A DNA stretch of 64,000 nucleotides from Roseiarcus sp963742305. Lineage in GTDB: Bacteria > Pseudomonadota > Alphaproteobacteria > Rhizobiales > Beijerinckiaceae. Shown piece after piece: positions 9,324 to 18,837 of this stretch; the stretch's first letter is position 1; every line of letters begins with the position of its first letter. The stretch lies in contig CAVULN010000032.1 in the NCBI GenBank assembly GCA_963742305.1, positions 56,433-120,432 of the forward strand. Reading direction: 5' to 3'. The translations under genes were made by a program, and so were the position numbers. Below the pieces are notes generated by a model, which searched no databases, had not been told where the DNA came from, and worked only from the letters and a program-made list of their open reading frames with translations.

Positions 9324-9353
9324 GCGACCGTTCTTCCTCTGTCTTTCCGTTCG

Positions 9354-10301
9354 TCAACGGCCAATAGTCTTGTCTGCCCAGCGTTTGTGAGCGGTGAGCG
9401 CGATCAGGCGGCGATCTCGCCAGGCCTGCCGCTCGACGAGGCTGTCGGCGCCGAGAAGTTTGCGCCGTTCAGATTCGATGCTGTCCATGACCGGGCCGTT
9501 CCAGTCGGCGCGCCGCTGGGTCGAAGGAAAGATGCGGGCATAGATGCCCTGATAGCGTTCGGCATAGTCGCGCACGCCGCCGGGCGCGTTGAGGTCGATG
9601 GTCTCGAACGGCCCCATGAAGGACCAGCGCAGGGCGAGCCCATCGCGAATCCCGACGTCGATGTCCTCGATGCCGGCTACTCCCTGCTCGACGAGGCGGA
9701 AGGCTTCCTCCAGCAGCGCGCCCTGCAGCCGATTCATGACGAAACCGTCGATCTCGCGCTTCATCACGATCGGGGCGTGGCCTGCGTCGCGCAGGAACTT
9801 CGCCGCGCGATCGACGGCCGACGGATCCGTCCATGGCGCGGGAACGACTTCAGCCGCGGGGATGAGATAGGGCGGATTGATCGGGTGGACGACGAGACAA
9901 CGCGCGCGGCCCTTGAGGTTTTCGGTAAACGCCGAAGGCAGGATGGCCGAGGTCGAGCTCGCCAGCACGGCGTCCGGCGGCGCGGCGGCGTCGAGTCGCG
10001 CGAAAACCGCGCGCTTCACTTCGACATCCTCGGGCGTGTTCTCCTGAACGTGGACCGCGCCCTCGAGCGCCGCTTCGAAGGTCGCCGCGACGCGGATTCG
10101 CGCGGCGACTTCGCTGGCCGCGGCGCCGTTCAGAAGATCGTTCGCCTCGAGGTCGGGCAAGAGCCGCCCGATATAAGCCTGAGCCCTGGCCGGCGCCTCT
10201 CGGTCCTCATCCCAGAGGGCGATCTCGCAACCGGCGCGGGCGAAACTGATCGCCCACGCCCGGCCGACGAAGCCCGAGCCGATAACCGCCACTCTTGTCA
10301 T
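9354..10301 (-). CDS. 3-hydroxyacyl-CoA dehydrogenase / lambda-crystallin-type dehydrogenase
   Basis: A 315-residue NAD-dependent dehydrogenase. The Rossmann motif VIGSGFVGRAWA opens the protein, followed by ENTPEDVEVKR, ASSTSAILPS, the catalytic HPINPPYLIPAAEV segment and MNRLQGALLEEAFRLV of the helical C-terminal domain. The pattern resembles the lambda-crystallin, L-gulonate 3-dehydrogenase and carnitine 3-dehydrogenase branch rather than fatty-acid FadB. The start at 10301 has an AGGGAGGCGAC site. It lies 30 bp upstream of the BKACE gene in the same orientation, so it plausibly oxidises a 3-hydroxy acid whose 3-keto product is cleaved by BKACE. Confidence 0.9.
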   Translation of the reverse strand: MTRVAVIGSGFVGRAWAISFARAGCEIALWDEDREAPARAQAYIGRLLPDLEANDLLNGAAASEVAARIRVAATFEAALEGAVHVQENTPEDVEVKRAVFARLDAAAPPDAVLASSTSAILPSAFTENLKGRARCLVVHPINPPYLIPAAEVVPAPWTDPSAVDRAAKFLRDAGHAPIVMKREIDGFVMNRLQGALLEEAFRLVEQGVAGIEDIDVGIRDGLALRWSFMGPFETIDLNAPGGVRDYAERYQGIYARIFPSTQRRADWNGPVMDSIESERRKLLGADSLVERQAWRDRRLIALTAHKRWADKTIGR

Positions 10302-10332
10302 GTCGCCTCCCTGGCGTCCAGACGGCCGTTCG

Positions 10333-11126
10333 TCACAACGTTTCGACGTTGCCGTCCACGCCGAGCGACTGGCCCGATACGTTCCGCCCCGCTGGGGACA
10401 GAAGGTATGCGATTGTCGCGGCAATGTCGCTCGCGCTCACCATCCGGCGCATCGAGACGCGGTCGAGATAGGCCTTTTCCATCGACCTCGTAGCTGACCC
10501 CGGTCTGCTTGGCGCGCGCAACGATGACGCCGCTCATGCGCGGTCCGTCGACAAATGCCAGGCAGGATCGCGTTGACGCGGATGTTGGCGGGTCCCAGCT
10601 CCTTGGCGAGGCTCTCGGTGAAGCCGATGACGCCAAACTTGGCCGCCGAGTAGGGGGTGCGGAACGCGTAACCGAATCGCCCCGCAGCGGAGGACAGATT
10701 GACGATCGAGCCTCCGCCGGCGGCCTTGAGAAGCGGCACGGCGAAATGCGCGCAGAGGAACTGCCCGGTCAGGCAGACGTCGATGGTGCGGCGCCAATCT
10801 TCCGGGCGGATATCCTCGACGCCGCCGGTCGGCCCGGCGATCCCGGCATTGTTGATCAGCGCGTCAAGTCCGCCAAGGGCCGCCTTGACGTCGTTAAACA
10901 GGCGCGCGACGTCCGCTTCGGAAGAGACGTCGGCCTTGGTGATTCCGGCCTTGGGATGGGCGGCGCGATATTCGGCGAGGAACTCGTCGGAGACGTCGCA
11001 GATGTGGACTCGCGCGCCCCGCTCCACAAGCAGGTCGGCCGTCGCTCGCCCAATGCCCGACGCGCCGGCGGTGACGAGAACGCGCAGCGTCTCGGGGAGC
11101 GCAAAGATGTCAGTGGGATCGCTCAT
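10333..11126 (-). pseudogene. Short-chain dehydrogenase/reductase, two frameshifts
   Basis: An SDR of about 264 codons read across three frames. The first frame gives VTAGASGIGRA (cofactor loop), NNAGIAGP and the catalytic YSAAKFG, up to RVNAILPG. A second frame supplies AFVDGPRMSGVIVARAKQTG, and a third supplies DRVSMRRMVSASDIAATI and the C-terminal SGQSLGVDGNVETL. The shifts lie near 10558 and 10478. All parts of a normal SDR are present in order, so only two single-base indels separate this from an intact gene. It is upstream of the dehydrogenase and BKACE genes and likely belonged to the same pathway. Confidence 0.78.
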
Positions 11127-11141
11127 ACTTAACTCCGACGA

Positions 11142-11527
11142 TCAGGTTCGTCTGTCGCGCAAAGCCATAACCGCAGCCAAGCCGACGAGGCCGAACAGGA
11201 TGGCTCGCGTCGCATAGGGCGGCGTGGCGCCGGCGAGCAGGGGTCTGCAGCGAGGTCGACGATCAGGAACCAAACATAGGCCGGCGGCGCATAGCGCAGC
11301 GTTTGAGAGTGGCGCGTGAACCAACTTGCGCCCGAGAAGGGGGACGATGCGGCTTCGCTCAGGCCTCCCACAATGAGAGGGCGGTCGCCGCGGCCGATCT
11401 CGCGCGGCAGCATGCCCTTTCGGCAGGCGCCGAGATGGGCGAGCCCGCACCAACAACGCCCGACGATCGATTCATCTGAAAACTCCTCCCTCAACGCGCC
11501 AGCCTTGCCCGGCGTTGGCCCTTGAAC
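11142..11527 (-). other. Unrecognised membrane-protein-like reading frame with a frameshift
   Basis: The minus strand can be read as a short protein ending in a hydrophobic part, WFTRHSQTLRYAPPAYVW then FLIVDLAADP, changing frame at the CCCC run near 11242 and continuing as LLAGATPPYATRAILFG and LVGLAAVMALRDRR. Two hydrophobic segments and a basic tail suggest a small membrane protein of at most about 125 residues. No family was recognised, and the N-terminal half has no convincing features. It lies upstream of the SDR gene. It may be a genuine small gene, a remnant, or chance. Confidence 0.3.
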
Positions 11528-11542
11528 ATGATCACAAATCAC

Positions 11543-11866
11543 GAAAGGCGCAACATAGCGGGCTCCTTGAGCCAGGGCGAACCGCTCGTTTCATTTTACC
11601 GTCGATCGTGCGTTGGGCTCGCCGGCGCCACGGCGCTGATCGAGAGCATTCGGTCGCAGATCAGCCTTTGCTTCAAAGCTCTTCAGGGTTCGGGCGATCA
11701 TGTCTCGGCTAACTCCTCTCACCGGGTCCCCGTCGGGGCGCTCAAGCGGGTCGACGCCGTATCGGCGGAAGCAGCGATATGGGCCGATATCCACCGTGCG
11801 TTGGATATCCCGGCTTCAACGCACGTCTGAGAACCGCACGCGCGACCCAAGGAGACTCCCCAGCCT
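11543..11866. other. Intergenic stretch with no supported gene
   Basis: About 320 bp between the unrecognised membrane-like frame and the nucleoside hydrolase gene. Short frames occur on both strands, but none has a recognisable motif or a convincing ribosome binding site. No terminator or repeat stands out. Confidence 0.4.
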
Positions 11867-12820
11867 TCACCGTCCCTTGATCGCGGCGAGAAAACCAGTC
11901 GCGAACCGCGTCCGGTCCACCTCCACGCAGACGTCCGCATTGTGGAGAGGAACGGCGGTCCTTCTCCGATCGGCAATCGTCTGGCCGCGGGTGAACTCCC
12001 CGTGGAGCTCGACATCGACGAACATGCGCTCCGTCCTGGCGAGGCTGGGATCCTCGGCGATCGCAACCGCAAGCGGGTCATGCAAACCGCAGCCTGCCAT
12101 GCCGGGGTACATGGTATTGTAGGCCGTGACGTAGAAAGCGGTCATCCGCATCAGCGTCTTCGCCGCGTCGTCGCCTTCGCGCCGAACCTCGTCCATCATG
12201 CCGGTCGAGAACAGAGTGGTCATCGTGACGTCCATGCCGACCAGCGTGACGGCGCCGCCCGCTCGAAGCACGATATGCGCCGCCTCCGGATCGTTGGCGA
12301 AGTTGGCGTCGACCATCGGCGCCGCTGGGCCGAGAATTCCCGGGTGGAAGATCGTCGATCCCATGAGCACGATCTTGCGCAGGAGAGGGGCGATCTCGGG
12401 CGCCTTCGTCAGCGCGAGCCCGACATTGGTCAAAGGCCCGACCGCGCAGAGCGCGATCTCGCCCGGGTTTTCCTTCGCCATCCGAATGATCAGGTCGCAC
12501 GCGTGCTCGCCGGTCGCCTTGATCTTCGGCGCTGGAAGCTCAACGTCGCCGATGCCGTTGTTCCCGTGGACGTGATCGGCGCGCCGGACAAAGGGGTGAA
12601 CGAGCGAGCGCGAAACGCCTTTGGCGACAGGAATGTCAGGGCGGTCCAGCAACTCGAGAACCCGCAGGGCGTTCTCCGTCGAGATCGCCGTGTCCGTGTT
12701 GCCGAAGGTTGTGGTGAGCGCCTCGAGCTTTATGCCCGGGCGACGCACGGCGTAGAAGATCGCCATCGAGTCGTCGATTCCGGGGTCGACGTCCATGATC
12801 ATGCGGCACGGTTCGGACAC
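11867..12820 (-). CDS. Inosine/uridine-preferring nucleoside hydrolase
   Basis: A 317-residue IU-nucleoside hydrolase starting at GTG 12820. It has the N-terminal calcium-binding aspartate cluster MDVDPGIDDSMA, the TTFGNT segment, HGNNGIGD, the VGPLTNVGLAL helix and the active-site histidine region GCGLHDPLAVA. The family hydrolyses the N-glycosidic bond of nucleosides to release ribose and base. Base preference cannot be told from sequence. It is followed by the SDR-dehydrogenase-BKACE group on the same strand, separated by a poorly coding stretch, so it is probably a separate unit. Confidence 0.9.
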   Translation of the reverse strand: MSEPCRMIMDVDPGIDDSMAIFYAVRRPGIKLEALTTTFGNTDTAISTENALRVLELLDRPDIPVAKGVSRSLVHPFVRRADHVHGNNGIGDVELPAPKIKATGEHACDLIIRMAKENPGEIALCAVGPLTNVGLALTKAPEIAPLLRKIVLMGSTIFHPGILGPAAPMVDANFANDPEAAHIVLRAGGAVTLVGMDVTMTTLFSTGMMDEVRREGDDAAKTLMRMTAFYVTAYNTMYPGMAGCGLHDPLAVAIAEDPSLARTERMFVDVELHGEFTRGQTIADRRRTAVPLHNADVCVEVDRTRFATGFLAAIKGR

Positions 12821-12905
12821 AGGAAGACCCTAAGCTGGCGCGGGATGGAGCCCGTCGGACCGACGAGACCTTCACAAGAACCGCGGCGCGGATAAAATAC
12901 CTTGA

Positions 12906-12935
12906 TCACCAGTTGGCTCTATCGAGCCTTGGTGA
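12906..12935. terminator. Imperfect hairpin between nucleoside hydrolase and secreted-protein genes
   Basis: TCACC (12906-12910) pairs with GGTGA (12931-12935), and inside it GGCTC pairs with GAGCC around a TATC loop. On the minus strand it lies downstream of the secreted-protein gene and upstream of the nucleoside hydrolase. It is followed on that strand by ATCAAGGTATTTT, a weak T tract. It is a candidate transcription terminator only. Confidence 0.35.
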
Positions 12936-13041
12936 CTGCCAAAACCCCTCGCGCCTCAAGGAGCGCCAAGCGCCTCGAGGTGCGATCCAGCGGCGCACGA
13001 CCCGTCGCGGCCCGTTGGATCTTTTCTTCGTGCGCTCCTGG

Positions 13042-15144
13042 CTATTTTCCCATGTTGCAGGTCATGAGGTCGCTGGTGCGGGACGCCATCGCCGGATTCG
13101 TCACCACGTGGTGAATCAGACTTTGGTGGGCGGTGGGCGGAACTTCCGGCGAGGAGTAAGCGAATACGCCGGTTCCGGAGCCGGGCAACAAAGTGCAGCA
13201 CCACGCCTTGCTCGACTGCGACGGGGCGACCCCATTATTGCCGCTGCAGTCGATCACACTGGTGGTGTTATATTTGGTGGGATTGCCGCCGCCGCTCGAC
13301 CAGCTGGCGAGATTTTTCTTGACGTCTGCGGTCGGAATGATTGTGAACGGCGGGGCCGTCGTCACCGTGAACGTATAGATCTGCGCCGGGCTCTTGTTAT
13401 CCGTGAAGTAGACCGGGCAAGTTTTTCGGATTGGTCGCGCTGATGATGAATTGAGCGTTGGCGGGATTGACCGGTTTTTGCTGCGACGGGTCGTTGCCGC
13501 AGACGCCATAGGTCACGAACCTGACCGCGTCCGTCGACGCATATCCGAACGAAATATTGATCGGCGGCTGAGCCCGCGTTTGATTCTCCAGATGCTTCGT
13601 GCTGCCGATATCGACGATGTAGCCTTGCGCCTCGACGTTGAGGTTGCCCACCGCGTCGTCCACCGAATAGGCGTAGACGCCCGGCATTCCGAGCTGGTCC
13701 GGAAGGATCGCGTCCCCATGAATGAATTTCACCCAGGGGTTGAACGCGTAGGGCGCGTTGCCGTAGGTCCCGTAATTCAGCCTGTCGAATTCCAGCTTGA
13801 CCTTTCCATAGAGATCATAGTCGTTAGCCGCGTAGCCGGGCGTATTCTCGAGCAGGTTGGCGGTCGCGGAGCAGCCCGTGCCCGTGGGCTTTCCCGCTGA
13901 GTCTACCGCGGCCTCAGTCCATGGCGCCCAGCCATAGACGTGCGACACAATCCGATCCGGCGTGTTCGTCACAGGTTGTCCGTTGCACTTCCCAGCCGCG
14001 AATAGCGCCTGATATTGCTTGTAGTTTGCGGCGATGAGGTCTCGCACGTCGAGGATGGCGTCGCAAAATGTGGCGAATCCCGCGGCGCTGTGGGTGCATG
14101 TGGTTGAGTAGGTCGCCCAATCCTGTCGAATGATCTGAATGGGCGTCCACACGTCGGTGGGCCAGGTTTTCACTGGAGGCAAATCCATGGGCGCGGCAGC
14201 GCCACTGAGTCGCGCAAGGAGCTCGAGCGTCGAGGGCAGTTTTGGAATCGCCGCTTTTGTGCCGTCGAGGTCGATGAAGCTCGGCCAATTGAACTTCCTC
14301 TGGAAGTTCGCAAGCTTCTGCTGGAACTGCGGGATCAGCAGCGGCGAACCGACATAGCCGGACTGGTTGTTCTTGTAGGGCCCCATCGCGGCGGCGATAT
14401 AGGCGACATTGACATAACTCACGTCGAAATCGGCGTTGGACGTGTTGAGCGCAATCGGCAGGGAATCCTTGACCACGTTTTGCACCTGTGTCGCGCCGAG
14501 AGTGGCTTCGACCAGCTGGCTCGGGCCATACTTTGGCAACGTGCCTTTGTCGTCGGTGAAGAAGTAGGAGCCAGCAGGCAAGGCGCGCCGGTCTCGTCGA
14601 CGCAGGTCGGCCAGGTGGGCTTCGCCGCCGCGGACAGGAGCGGCTTCTGGTCCGGTCTCGCCGCTCCGCTGAAAGAGTGTCTGATAGGCCAGCGGCGGGT
14701 CGCGGTCGGACTGGCGAAAATCTGCATGTTCTGACCCTGCCACCATTCCGCGTACTGGTTCGGCTTCGTGGGGTCTACGGTTGCCGTCAGTTGGGTGTAC
14801 AGCGGGAGGGTGATCACGACGCTTCCGCCCGGCGCGATGCCCTTGTCCCCATTGATGTAGAACCGGTTCGTCAATGTGGTCGCGTAAGTGAAAGTCTTGG
14901 CTTGAGTCTGGGTGATGTTGCAGGCCATCTGGATCCATTGATCCGGATTGTTCAGGCCGACCTCGAGCTCGGCGAAAACATAGTCGGCGGTGTCATTGAA
15001 AATCTTGATGGTCTGGAGGGGCACGGCCGTTCCCGTGGGGCAGGTTTGCGCTTTGGCGGGCCAAACCCCGGCGAGGATCGCCAGGACCGATGACGCCGCG
15101 AAGCCGATCGCCGAGTTCGGTTGATTTCCCCCGGTCCCGTTCAT
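13042..15144 (-). pseudogene. Secreted protein with possible thaumatin/GH64-like N-terminus, four frameshifts
   Basis: The gene starts at ATG 15144 behind GAAGGAGGAAACG. A signal peptide (FAASSVLAILAGVWPAKA) precedes QTCPTGTAVP and a beta-rich region, IKIFNDTADYVFAELEVG and GGSVVITLPLYTQLTATV, that recalls thaumatin-like or GH64 glucanase N-termini; this resemblance is tentative. The coding sense alternates between two frames, changing near 14705, 14670, 14585 and 13412, the last at an AAAAA run. Read through, the product is about 700 residues with many Trp, Tyr and Asn, conserved-looking cysteines and a C-terminus ending near TSDLMTCNMGK. The function is unknown; the composition suggests an extracellular carbohydrate-active or structural protein. 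Errors and true decay cannot be separated here. Confidence 0.6.
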
Positions 15145-15425
15145 CGTTTCCTCCTTCGGTCTTCGCCACGCCATTTCGTCAGGACGGACCGCGCGCCACG
15201 ATCGAGATTGGGCGCGACTGCGAAACCGGTTTGAGATGTTCGGGCGGCGGTGCGGCAGCCTTCCACGGATCCAGACAGGGTCTAGATCATCCCGCCGATT
15301 GGCGCACCCTGACAAATATGCGGCGAGACAGTGTCGGCCGTGTTTCTATACTGTGCCATAAAGGCGCCGGGTCGACAGCGCCGGATAATCCGATTTTCGG
15401 CGATCCTGCTTCAGGGAGGAAGGAA

Positions 15426-16106
15426 ATGGCGCTCAGGAAACGGACGAGCGGCGCCGCGGCGCTCGGGATGGCGGTGCTGATCGGCTGCGGCCTGTCCGCG
15501 CCCCCGGCCAAGGCCGCCTATGTCGTCACCATCGAAGAGGTCGGGAGCGATGTCGTGGCGACCGGCTCGGGATCGATCAATTTCGACGCGCTCGATTTCT
15601 GGGGCGACGAAGAAGACCCCTCCCTCATTGACGCGAGCGAAGGAGCGCTCGTCATCGGACCGGCGATCCCGACCGACGATATCTATTACAGCGGCATCGC
15701 CGGAACCGCCGTCGCATTTGGAAGCGGCGGGGAATTTTTTGCCGACAGCGGGTCGGGCGCCGTGGTCGGGCTTGGCACTTTCGAGGAAACGAGCGGAGGC
15801 GTGATCGCCGTCCCGGAGGACGCCGTTTCCGGCGCGGCGCTGGGGACCAGCACCGCGACCTTCGCCAACGCGACCCTCATGAGCCTCGGCCTAACGCCCG
15901 GGACCTATGTGTGGGCTTGGGGAAGCGGGGCGACCGCCGACAGCTTCACGCTCGAGATCGCCACGGCGCGCGGCGCCTCCGCGGTCCCGGAACCCGGGAC
16001 ATGGGCCATGATGCTCCTCGGCCTTGCGGGGCTCATGACATTGCGAACAAGGGGTCGTTCAGGCTCGCCGGCGACCGTCGGCGGCGGCTCGCGCTCTTCC
16101 GACTGA
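15426..16106 (+). CDS. PEPxxWA-CTERM sorting-domain exported protein
   Basis: A 226-residue protein starting at ATG 15426 after AGGGAGGAAGGAA. It has a signal peptide (LGMAVLIGCGLSAPPAKA), a mostly acidic, glycine-rich, low-cysteine beta region, and a C-terminal VPEPGTWAMMLLGLAGL followed by basic residues. This is the PEP-CTERM tripartite signal (PEP motif, membrane helix, Arg-rich tail) recognised by exosortases. No exosortase gene is present in this window. The mature region matches no domain I recognise. A good rho-independent terminator follows at 16220-16253. Confidence 0.85.
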   Translation: MALRKRTSGAAALGMAVLIGCGLSAPPAKAAYVVTIEEVGSDVVATGSGSINFDALDFWGDEEDPSLIDASEGALVIGPAIPTDDIYYSGIAGTAVAFGSGGEFFADSGSGAVVGLGTFEETSGGVIAVPEDAVSGAALGTSTATFANATLMSLGLTPGTYVWAWGSGATADSFTLEIATARGASAVPEPGTWAMMLLGLAGLMTLRTRGRSGSPATVGGGSRSSD

Positions 16107-16219
16107 GGCGCGGGGCGCTCTCAGGAACCGCTATCCGCTCGGTCCCGGGCCCCGGCGGCGGCAGCGCGCGGTCCGCCTGAAACAGCGGCGCCGGGGGCGC
16201 ACGCCCCGGCGATCGGTGA

Positions 16220-16253
16220 GCCGGCTTGGCGGATTCGGCCAAGCCGGCCTTTT
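16220..16253 (+). terminator. Rho-independent terminator
   Basis: GCCGGCTTGGC (16220-16230) and GCCAAGCCGGC (16238-16248) form a perfect 11-bp stem with a 7-nt loop, followed by CTTTT on the plus strand. It ends the PEP-CTERM transcript and lies in the convergent gap before the protease gene. Confidence 0.8.
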
Positions 16254-16332
16254 CACTTGAGCGGCGAAGCGGCGGCGCACGGCCCTCCCAGCCCACGCGC
16301 CGCCGCCCGTCCGCCGAAGGCGTATGTTACGC

Positions 16333-17838
16333 TTACGCCTTGGGGAACGGGACGGCCACGAAGCGGGCGCCGTCCGCGGTCTGAATCCGCATCATCACCG
16401 CTTTCTTGCCCTGGCTCTTGGCGGTCGCGATCCCGGACTTCACGTCCTCCGGAGTCGAGACCGGCTTGCCGGACACGTCGAGGATGACGTCGCCCGTGGT
16501 CAGGCCCTGCTCGGCGGCGGTTCCGTTCGGATCGACGCCGACGACGGCGACGCCCTTGTCGCCCGCGCCGGCGACGTCCTTGGCCGGGGCGATCTGGATG
16601 CCGAGGGTTGCGCCCTTCTCATTCTCGGAGGCGCCTGCGCTGGCCACCTTTTCGTTCTTCTGGTCGCCGAGCGTGATCTGAGCGGTCTTTTCGGCCCCGT
16701 CGCGCATATAGGTCAGTTCGACCTTGGCGTCGGGCTTGAACGAGCCGATCCGGCGGGTCAGGTCGCCTGCGTCCTCGACCGCCTGGCCGTTCAGCTTGGT
16801 GATGACGTCGCCGGCCTTGAGCCCGGCCTCGGCAGCCGGGGTTCCCGGCATCGTCTGATCAACGATGGCGCCCTTGGCTGACTTCATTCCCATGCTTTCG
16901 GCCATGTCGGGGGTGACCGACTGGATGTTGACGCCGAGATAGCCGCGCGGAACCACCCCGCCGTGCTCGAGCGAGCCGACGACGCTCTCGACCGTGGTCG
17001 AGGGAATGGCGAAGCCGATGCCGACGCTGCCGCCCGACGGCGAATAGATGGCGGTGTTCACGCCGACGACCTCGCCCTGCATGTTGAAGGTCGGGCCGCC
17101 CGAATTGCCGCGGTTGATCGGCGCGTCGATCTGGAGGAAGCGGTCATACGGGCCGTCGCCGATGTCGCGGCCTTCCGCCGAGATGATGCCCGCGGTCACG
17201 GTTCCGCCGAGGCCGTAAGGATTGCCGATCGCCACCACCCAGTCGCCGATATGGGGCATTTCCTTGGCGAGGCTGACGAACGGATAATCGCCCTTCTGCT
17301 CGACCTTGAGGAGCGCGAGATCGGTCTTCGGATCCGTGCCGACCACCTTGGCGTCAACCGTCTTGCCGTCGTCGGTGGTGACGGTGACGGACTTGGCGTG
17401 GTCGACCACATGGTTGTTGGTGACAATATAGCCGTCGGAGGAAATGAAGAAGCCGGAGCCCTGCGCCATCATCGTCGGATGATGCGCCTCAGGCGCAGTC
17501 CCGCCGCCGAACTGGCCGCCGCCGAACTGCTTGAAGAACTTCCGGATCTCGGGGGGCAGGTTGTCCATCTGGCCGGAAAGGCTTTCCGGAGCGCCGTCGT
17601 CGGCGGCCATCTTGACCTTGACCGACACCACCGCCGGCTTGACCCGATCGATGAGGGGCGCGAACGAGGGCGCGTTCTGGGGAAGACCGGCGGTCGAGAC
17701 GGGCGCCGCATAAGCGGGATGGGTCTGGGTGAAAGCGCCACCGCCGAGCGCGCCGCCGACGCCCAGCGCCGCGACCGCGACCGTGGCAAGGATCGTGTTG
17801 CGCCTCCCCTGCGGGGTCGCAAGACCGGAGAATGACAT
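16333..17838 (-). CDS. degP: Do-family periplasmic serine endoprotease (DegP/DegQ type)
   Basis: A 501-residue protein with an N-terminal membrane or signal segment (ILATVAVAALGVGGALGGGA), a trypsin-like protease domain and two PDZ domains. The catalytic triad is visible: His in VTNNHVVDHA, Asp in PKTDLALLKVE and Ser in NRGNSGGPTF. PDZ1 begins near RGYLGVNIQSV and PDZ2 near GATLGIQIAPA. A Gly/Gln/Phe-rich loop (KKFFKQFGGGQFGGG-like) occupies the usual LA-loop position. The family degrades and refolds damaged envelope proteins in the periplasm. DegP, DegQ and MucD-type members cannot be separated by eye. It lies alone, with 141 bp upstream for its promoter. Confidence 0.93.
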   Translation of the reverse strand: MSFSGLATPQGRRNTILATVAVAALGVGGALGGGAFTQTHPAYAAPVSTAGLPQNAPSFAPLIDRVKPAVVSVKVKMAADDGAPESLSGQMDNLPPEIRKFFKQFGGGQFGGGTAPEAHHPTMMAQGSGFFISSDGYIVTNNHVVDHAKSVTVTTDDGKTVDAKVVGTDPKTDLALLKVEQKGDYPFVSLAKEMPHIGDWVVAIGNPYGLGGTVTAGIISAEGRDIGDGPYDRFLQIDAPINRGNSGGPTFNMQGEVVGVNTAIYSPSGGSVGIGFAIPSTTVESVVGSLEHGGVVPRGYLGVNIQSVTPDMAESMGMKSAKGAIVDQTMPGTPAAEAGLKAGDVITKLNGQAVEDAGDLTRRIGSFKPDAKVELTYMRDGAEKTAQITLGDQKNEKVASAGASENEKGATLGIQIAPAKDVAGAGDKGVAVVGVDPNGTAAEQGLTTGDVILDVSGKPVSTPEDVKSGIATAKSQGKKAVMMRIQTADGARFVAVPFPKA

Positions 17839-17979
17839 GGGCTAACTCCAATTCGGGTTTGACCGCCCCTGGCGATCGAGGAGGCGACCATGCGCCCAGA
17901 CGCCTATCCGGGAATTGGCCGGAGCATTACGATTTCTCAAGGAAGGGAGCGGACCGATCGGGTCCCGTGCGCGGGCGGG

Positions 17980-18753
17980 TCAGTCGCCGGCCGGCGTCAG
18001 GATGACAAGCTTGTAGTCAGGCCGCTCGGCCGGAGCGAAGCTGTGCTGGGCGAAGCTCACGAGGCCGTCCTCTGGGTGATTGAACAGGCGAAGCCCGCCC
18101 TCGCGGATCTGGACCGCCTGCTCGTCCCAGCTTTGAGCGAAAAACGCGCTCTCGCCGCGCAGCGTTTCAATGAAGGTCTTGACCTCCGCGTCGCGAAAGG
18201 TGCGGGCGAAGTCGGCGCGAAATTCGGCAAGCAGCCGCCGCGCCCGGTCCTTCCACGCGGGGATGAGCGCGCGGGCCGGAGGCTCGAGAAACACATATCT
18301 GAGCAGGTTGCGCTGACAGTCCCCGTCGAGCCAGCCGTGAAACAGCCGCACCGCCGCGCCGTTCCATGCGCAGGCGTTCCACAGCCGGTCGAGTCCGTAA
18401 GCGGGATGCTCGATCGCCTTGACCGCGGCGACGAGGGCCGAAGGCGCGTCCGCGGACGGCGCGCGCGACCCTTCAGGATCGGCCCGGCCCGCAAGCTCGA
18501 ACAGATAGAAGCGTTCGGCGCGCGAGAGCGAGAGGGCCCGTGCGATGCGCCCCAGCGCCTCGGGCGAGGCCTGAACCGGGCGGCCCTGTTCGATCCACGC
18601 GCACCAGGTCACGCTGATGCCGGCGCGCTCGGCGAGCTCCTCACGCCTCAGACCCGGCGTGCGGCGCCGCCCGGCGGCCGCCGCCGGGCGCATCCGCTCG
18701 CGATGAGCGCGGACGAATTCACCCAGCAGCCGCCTTTGATCCGTTTCCAGCAT
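17980..18753 (-). CDS. XRE-type HTH regulator with MmyB-like ligand-binding domain
   Basis: A 257-residue regulator. The N-terminal helix-turn-helix (residues about 8-75) contains RRTPGLRREELAERAGISVT and WCAWIEQGRPVQASPEALGR. The rest is the MmyB-like domain with HPAYGLDRLWNACAWN, LLRYVFLEPPAR and SFAPAERPDYKLVIL, a fold that binds small or fatty ligands in relatives. ATG 18753 is chosen because it directly precedes the conserved LGEFVRAHRER. It is divergent from a methyltransferase gene with 84 bp between them. Regulators of this family commonly control the adjacent divergent gene, so the methyltransferase is the likely target. Confidence 0.9.
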   Translation of the reverse strand: MLETDQRRLLGEFVRAHRERMRPAAAAGRRRTPGLRREELAERAGISVTWCAWIEQGRPVQASPEALGRIARALSLSRAERFYLFELAGRADPEGSRAPSADAPSALVAAVKAIEHPAYGLDRLWNACAWNGAAVRLFHGWLDGDCQRNLLRYVFLEPPARALIPAWKDRARRLLAEFRADFARTFRDAEVKTFIETLRGESAFFAQSWDEQAVQIREGGLRLFNHPEDGLVSFAQHSFAPAERPDYKLVILTPAGD

Positions 18754-18837
18754 GGCGTTTATGATACTAGGATAAAGTTCGACCTTGTAACAGTTTAAAT
18801 CGCACCCCATCGTCCCCTGAACGGCAAGGAGCCCTTC

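Noticed and set aside
8679..10493. A 604-codon open frame on the plus strand
   Set aside because: It runs antisense to the BKACE and dehydrogenase genes, is rich in Arg, Ala and Glu without any motif, and is explained by codon bias in GC-rich DNA.
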